A DNA stretch of 64,000 nt from Solirubrobacterales bacterium (GTDB lineage Bacteria; Actinomycetota; Thermoleophilia; Solirubrobacterales; 70-9), in the NCBI GenBank assembly GCA_021155855.1, contig JAJNAZ010000003.1, forward strand, positions 1 through 64,000, given 5' to 3'. The position numbers and the translations under genes are program-made. The notes under the pieces were generated by a model that worked only from the letters and a program-made list of their open reading frames with translations, was not told where the DNA came from and did no database searches. The first letter of the stretch is position 1. The number at the start of each line of letters is the position of its first letter. Below, piece after piece: positions 63,384 through 64,000 of this stretch.

Positions 63384-64000
63384 TCAGCTTCCGCCGACGA
63401 CGCTGGCGACGTCCCCCGCCGGCAACACCAGGCGGACGCGCCAGTCGTCTCCCTCGGGGCCGAACTCGAGCATGCCGCCACGCTGCAGGGACTCATAAGC
63501 GGCGAGTCGCAGCCCGAGCCCGGAGGCGGCGGCGGCCGGGGACGAGACGAGGCCGTCGTTTCGCACCTCGAGCGTGAAGGCGCCCTGCTCGCTGGTGATC
63601 GCGATGCGCATCTCGGTCGGCCGGGCGTGCTTCTCGGCGTTGCGCAGCGCCTCGCCGAGGACCGAGACGGCGAGCGGCTCGAGCCCCTCGGGGACGTCAG
63701 CGCCCTCCTCCCAGCAGACGCTCAGCGGCACCGCCTTGTATTGGCGGCCGAGCCGCTGGAGCTCGGCACGCAGCGTGGTCCGCGAGGGCTCGGCGGTCGG
63801 CTCGAGCGAGCGGTCGAGGGCGTCTCGAAGCTCGCCTAGCGCGGCCTCGACCTCGGCGGCGGAGCGCTCGCCGTCCTCGACGCTCAGCTCGCGGCCGGAG
63901 CCGAGCACCATCGAGACGCCGAAGAGGCGCTGCATGACGCTCTCGTGGACCTCGCGCGCGAGCTCGATCCGCTCGAGCAGGAGCGCGTCGCGCTCGCGCT
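63384..64000 (-). CDS. Sensor histidine kinase (NarX/DesK-like HisKA_3 type), truncated by window edge
   Basis: ELAREVHESVMQRLFG H-box region; LGEALRNAEKHARPTEMRI; GLGLRLAAYESLQRGG. Confidence 0.88.
   Translation of the reverse strand, partial: RERDALLLERIELAREVHESVMQRLFGVSMVLGSGRELSVEDGERSAAEVEAALGELRDALDRSLEPTAEPSRTTLRAELQRLGRQYKAVPLSVCWEEGADVPEGLEPLAVSVLGEALRNAEKHARPTEMRIAITSEQGAFTLEVRNDGLVSSPAAAASGLGLRLAAYESLQRGGMLEFGPEGDDWRVRLVLPAGDVASVVGGS

Noticed and set aside
1-64000. CRISPR arrays, tRNA or rRNA genes
   Set aside because: No spaced direct-repeat array and no tRNA/rRNA-like sequence noticed by eye; a tRNAscan/CRISPR search was not possible

Overview
High-GC actinobacterial chromosome segment, probably Thermoleophilia/Solirubrobacterales-like (lineage is inference). 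All calls come from reading the supplied translations and DNA; no searches were run. From left to right: the end of a glycine-cleavage cluster (gcvT, gcvH, gcvPA) interrupted by two secreted-protein genes; a near-complete dcw division/peptidoglycan cluster on the minus strand (mraZ-rsmH-ftsL-like-ftsI-murE-murF-mraY // murD-ftsW-murG-murC-murB-ftsQ-ftsZ) broken by an intact IS481-family element at the mraY stop codon; a pentose-phosphate/glucose gene cluster (pgi, gnd, pgl, tal, tkt, rpiA, zwf, ROK kinase); a split Tad-pilus-like locus with an embedded two-component system; a Rho-family protein with degenerate ATPase motifs; glpD; a cobalamin-riboswitch-controlled ECF transporter operon; and a type II fatty-acid synthesis operon that includes an R2-like di-metal protein and a TetR regulator. 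The strongest candidates for something new are: (1) the B12-riboswitch operon, which encodes a split transcobalamin/intrinsic-factor-like system (two DUF4430 proteins plus an alpha/alpha-toroid fused to an ECF S-component); (2) the Rho paralog with Walker-A Lys->Arg, loss of the catalytic Glu, and missing Q- and R-loop motifs; (3) the IS481 element inserted at a CCTAGG that contains the mraY stop codon, with a hairpin predicted to hide the transposase SD and AUG in read-through RNA.
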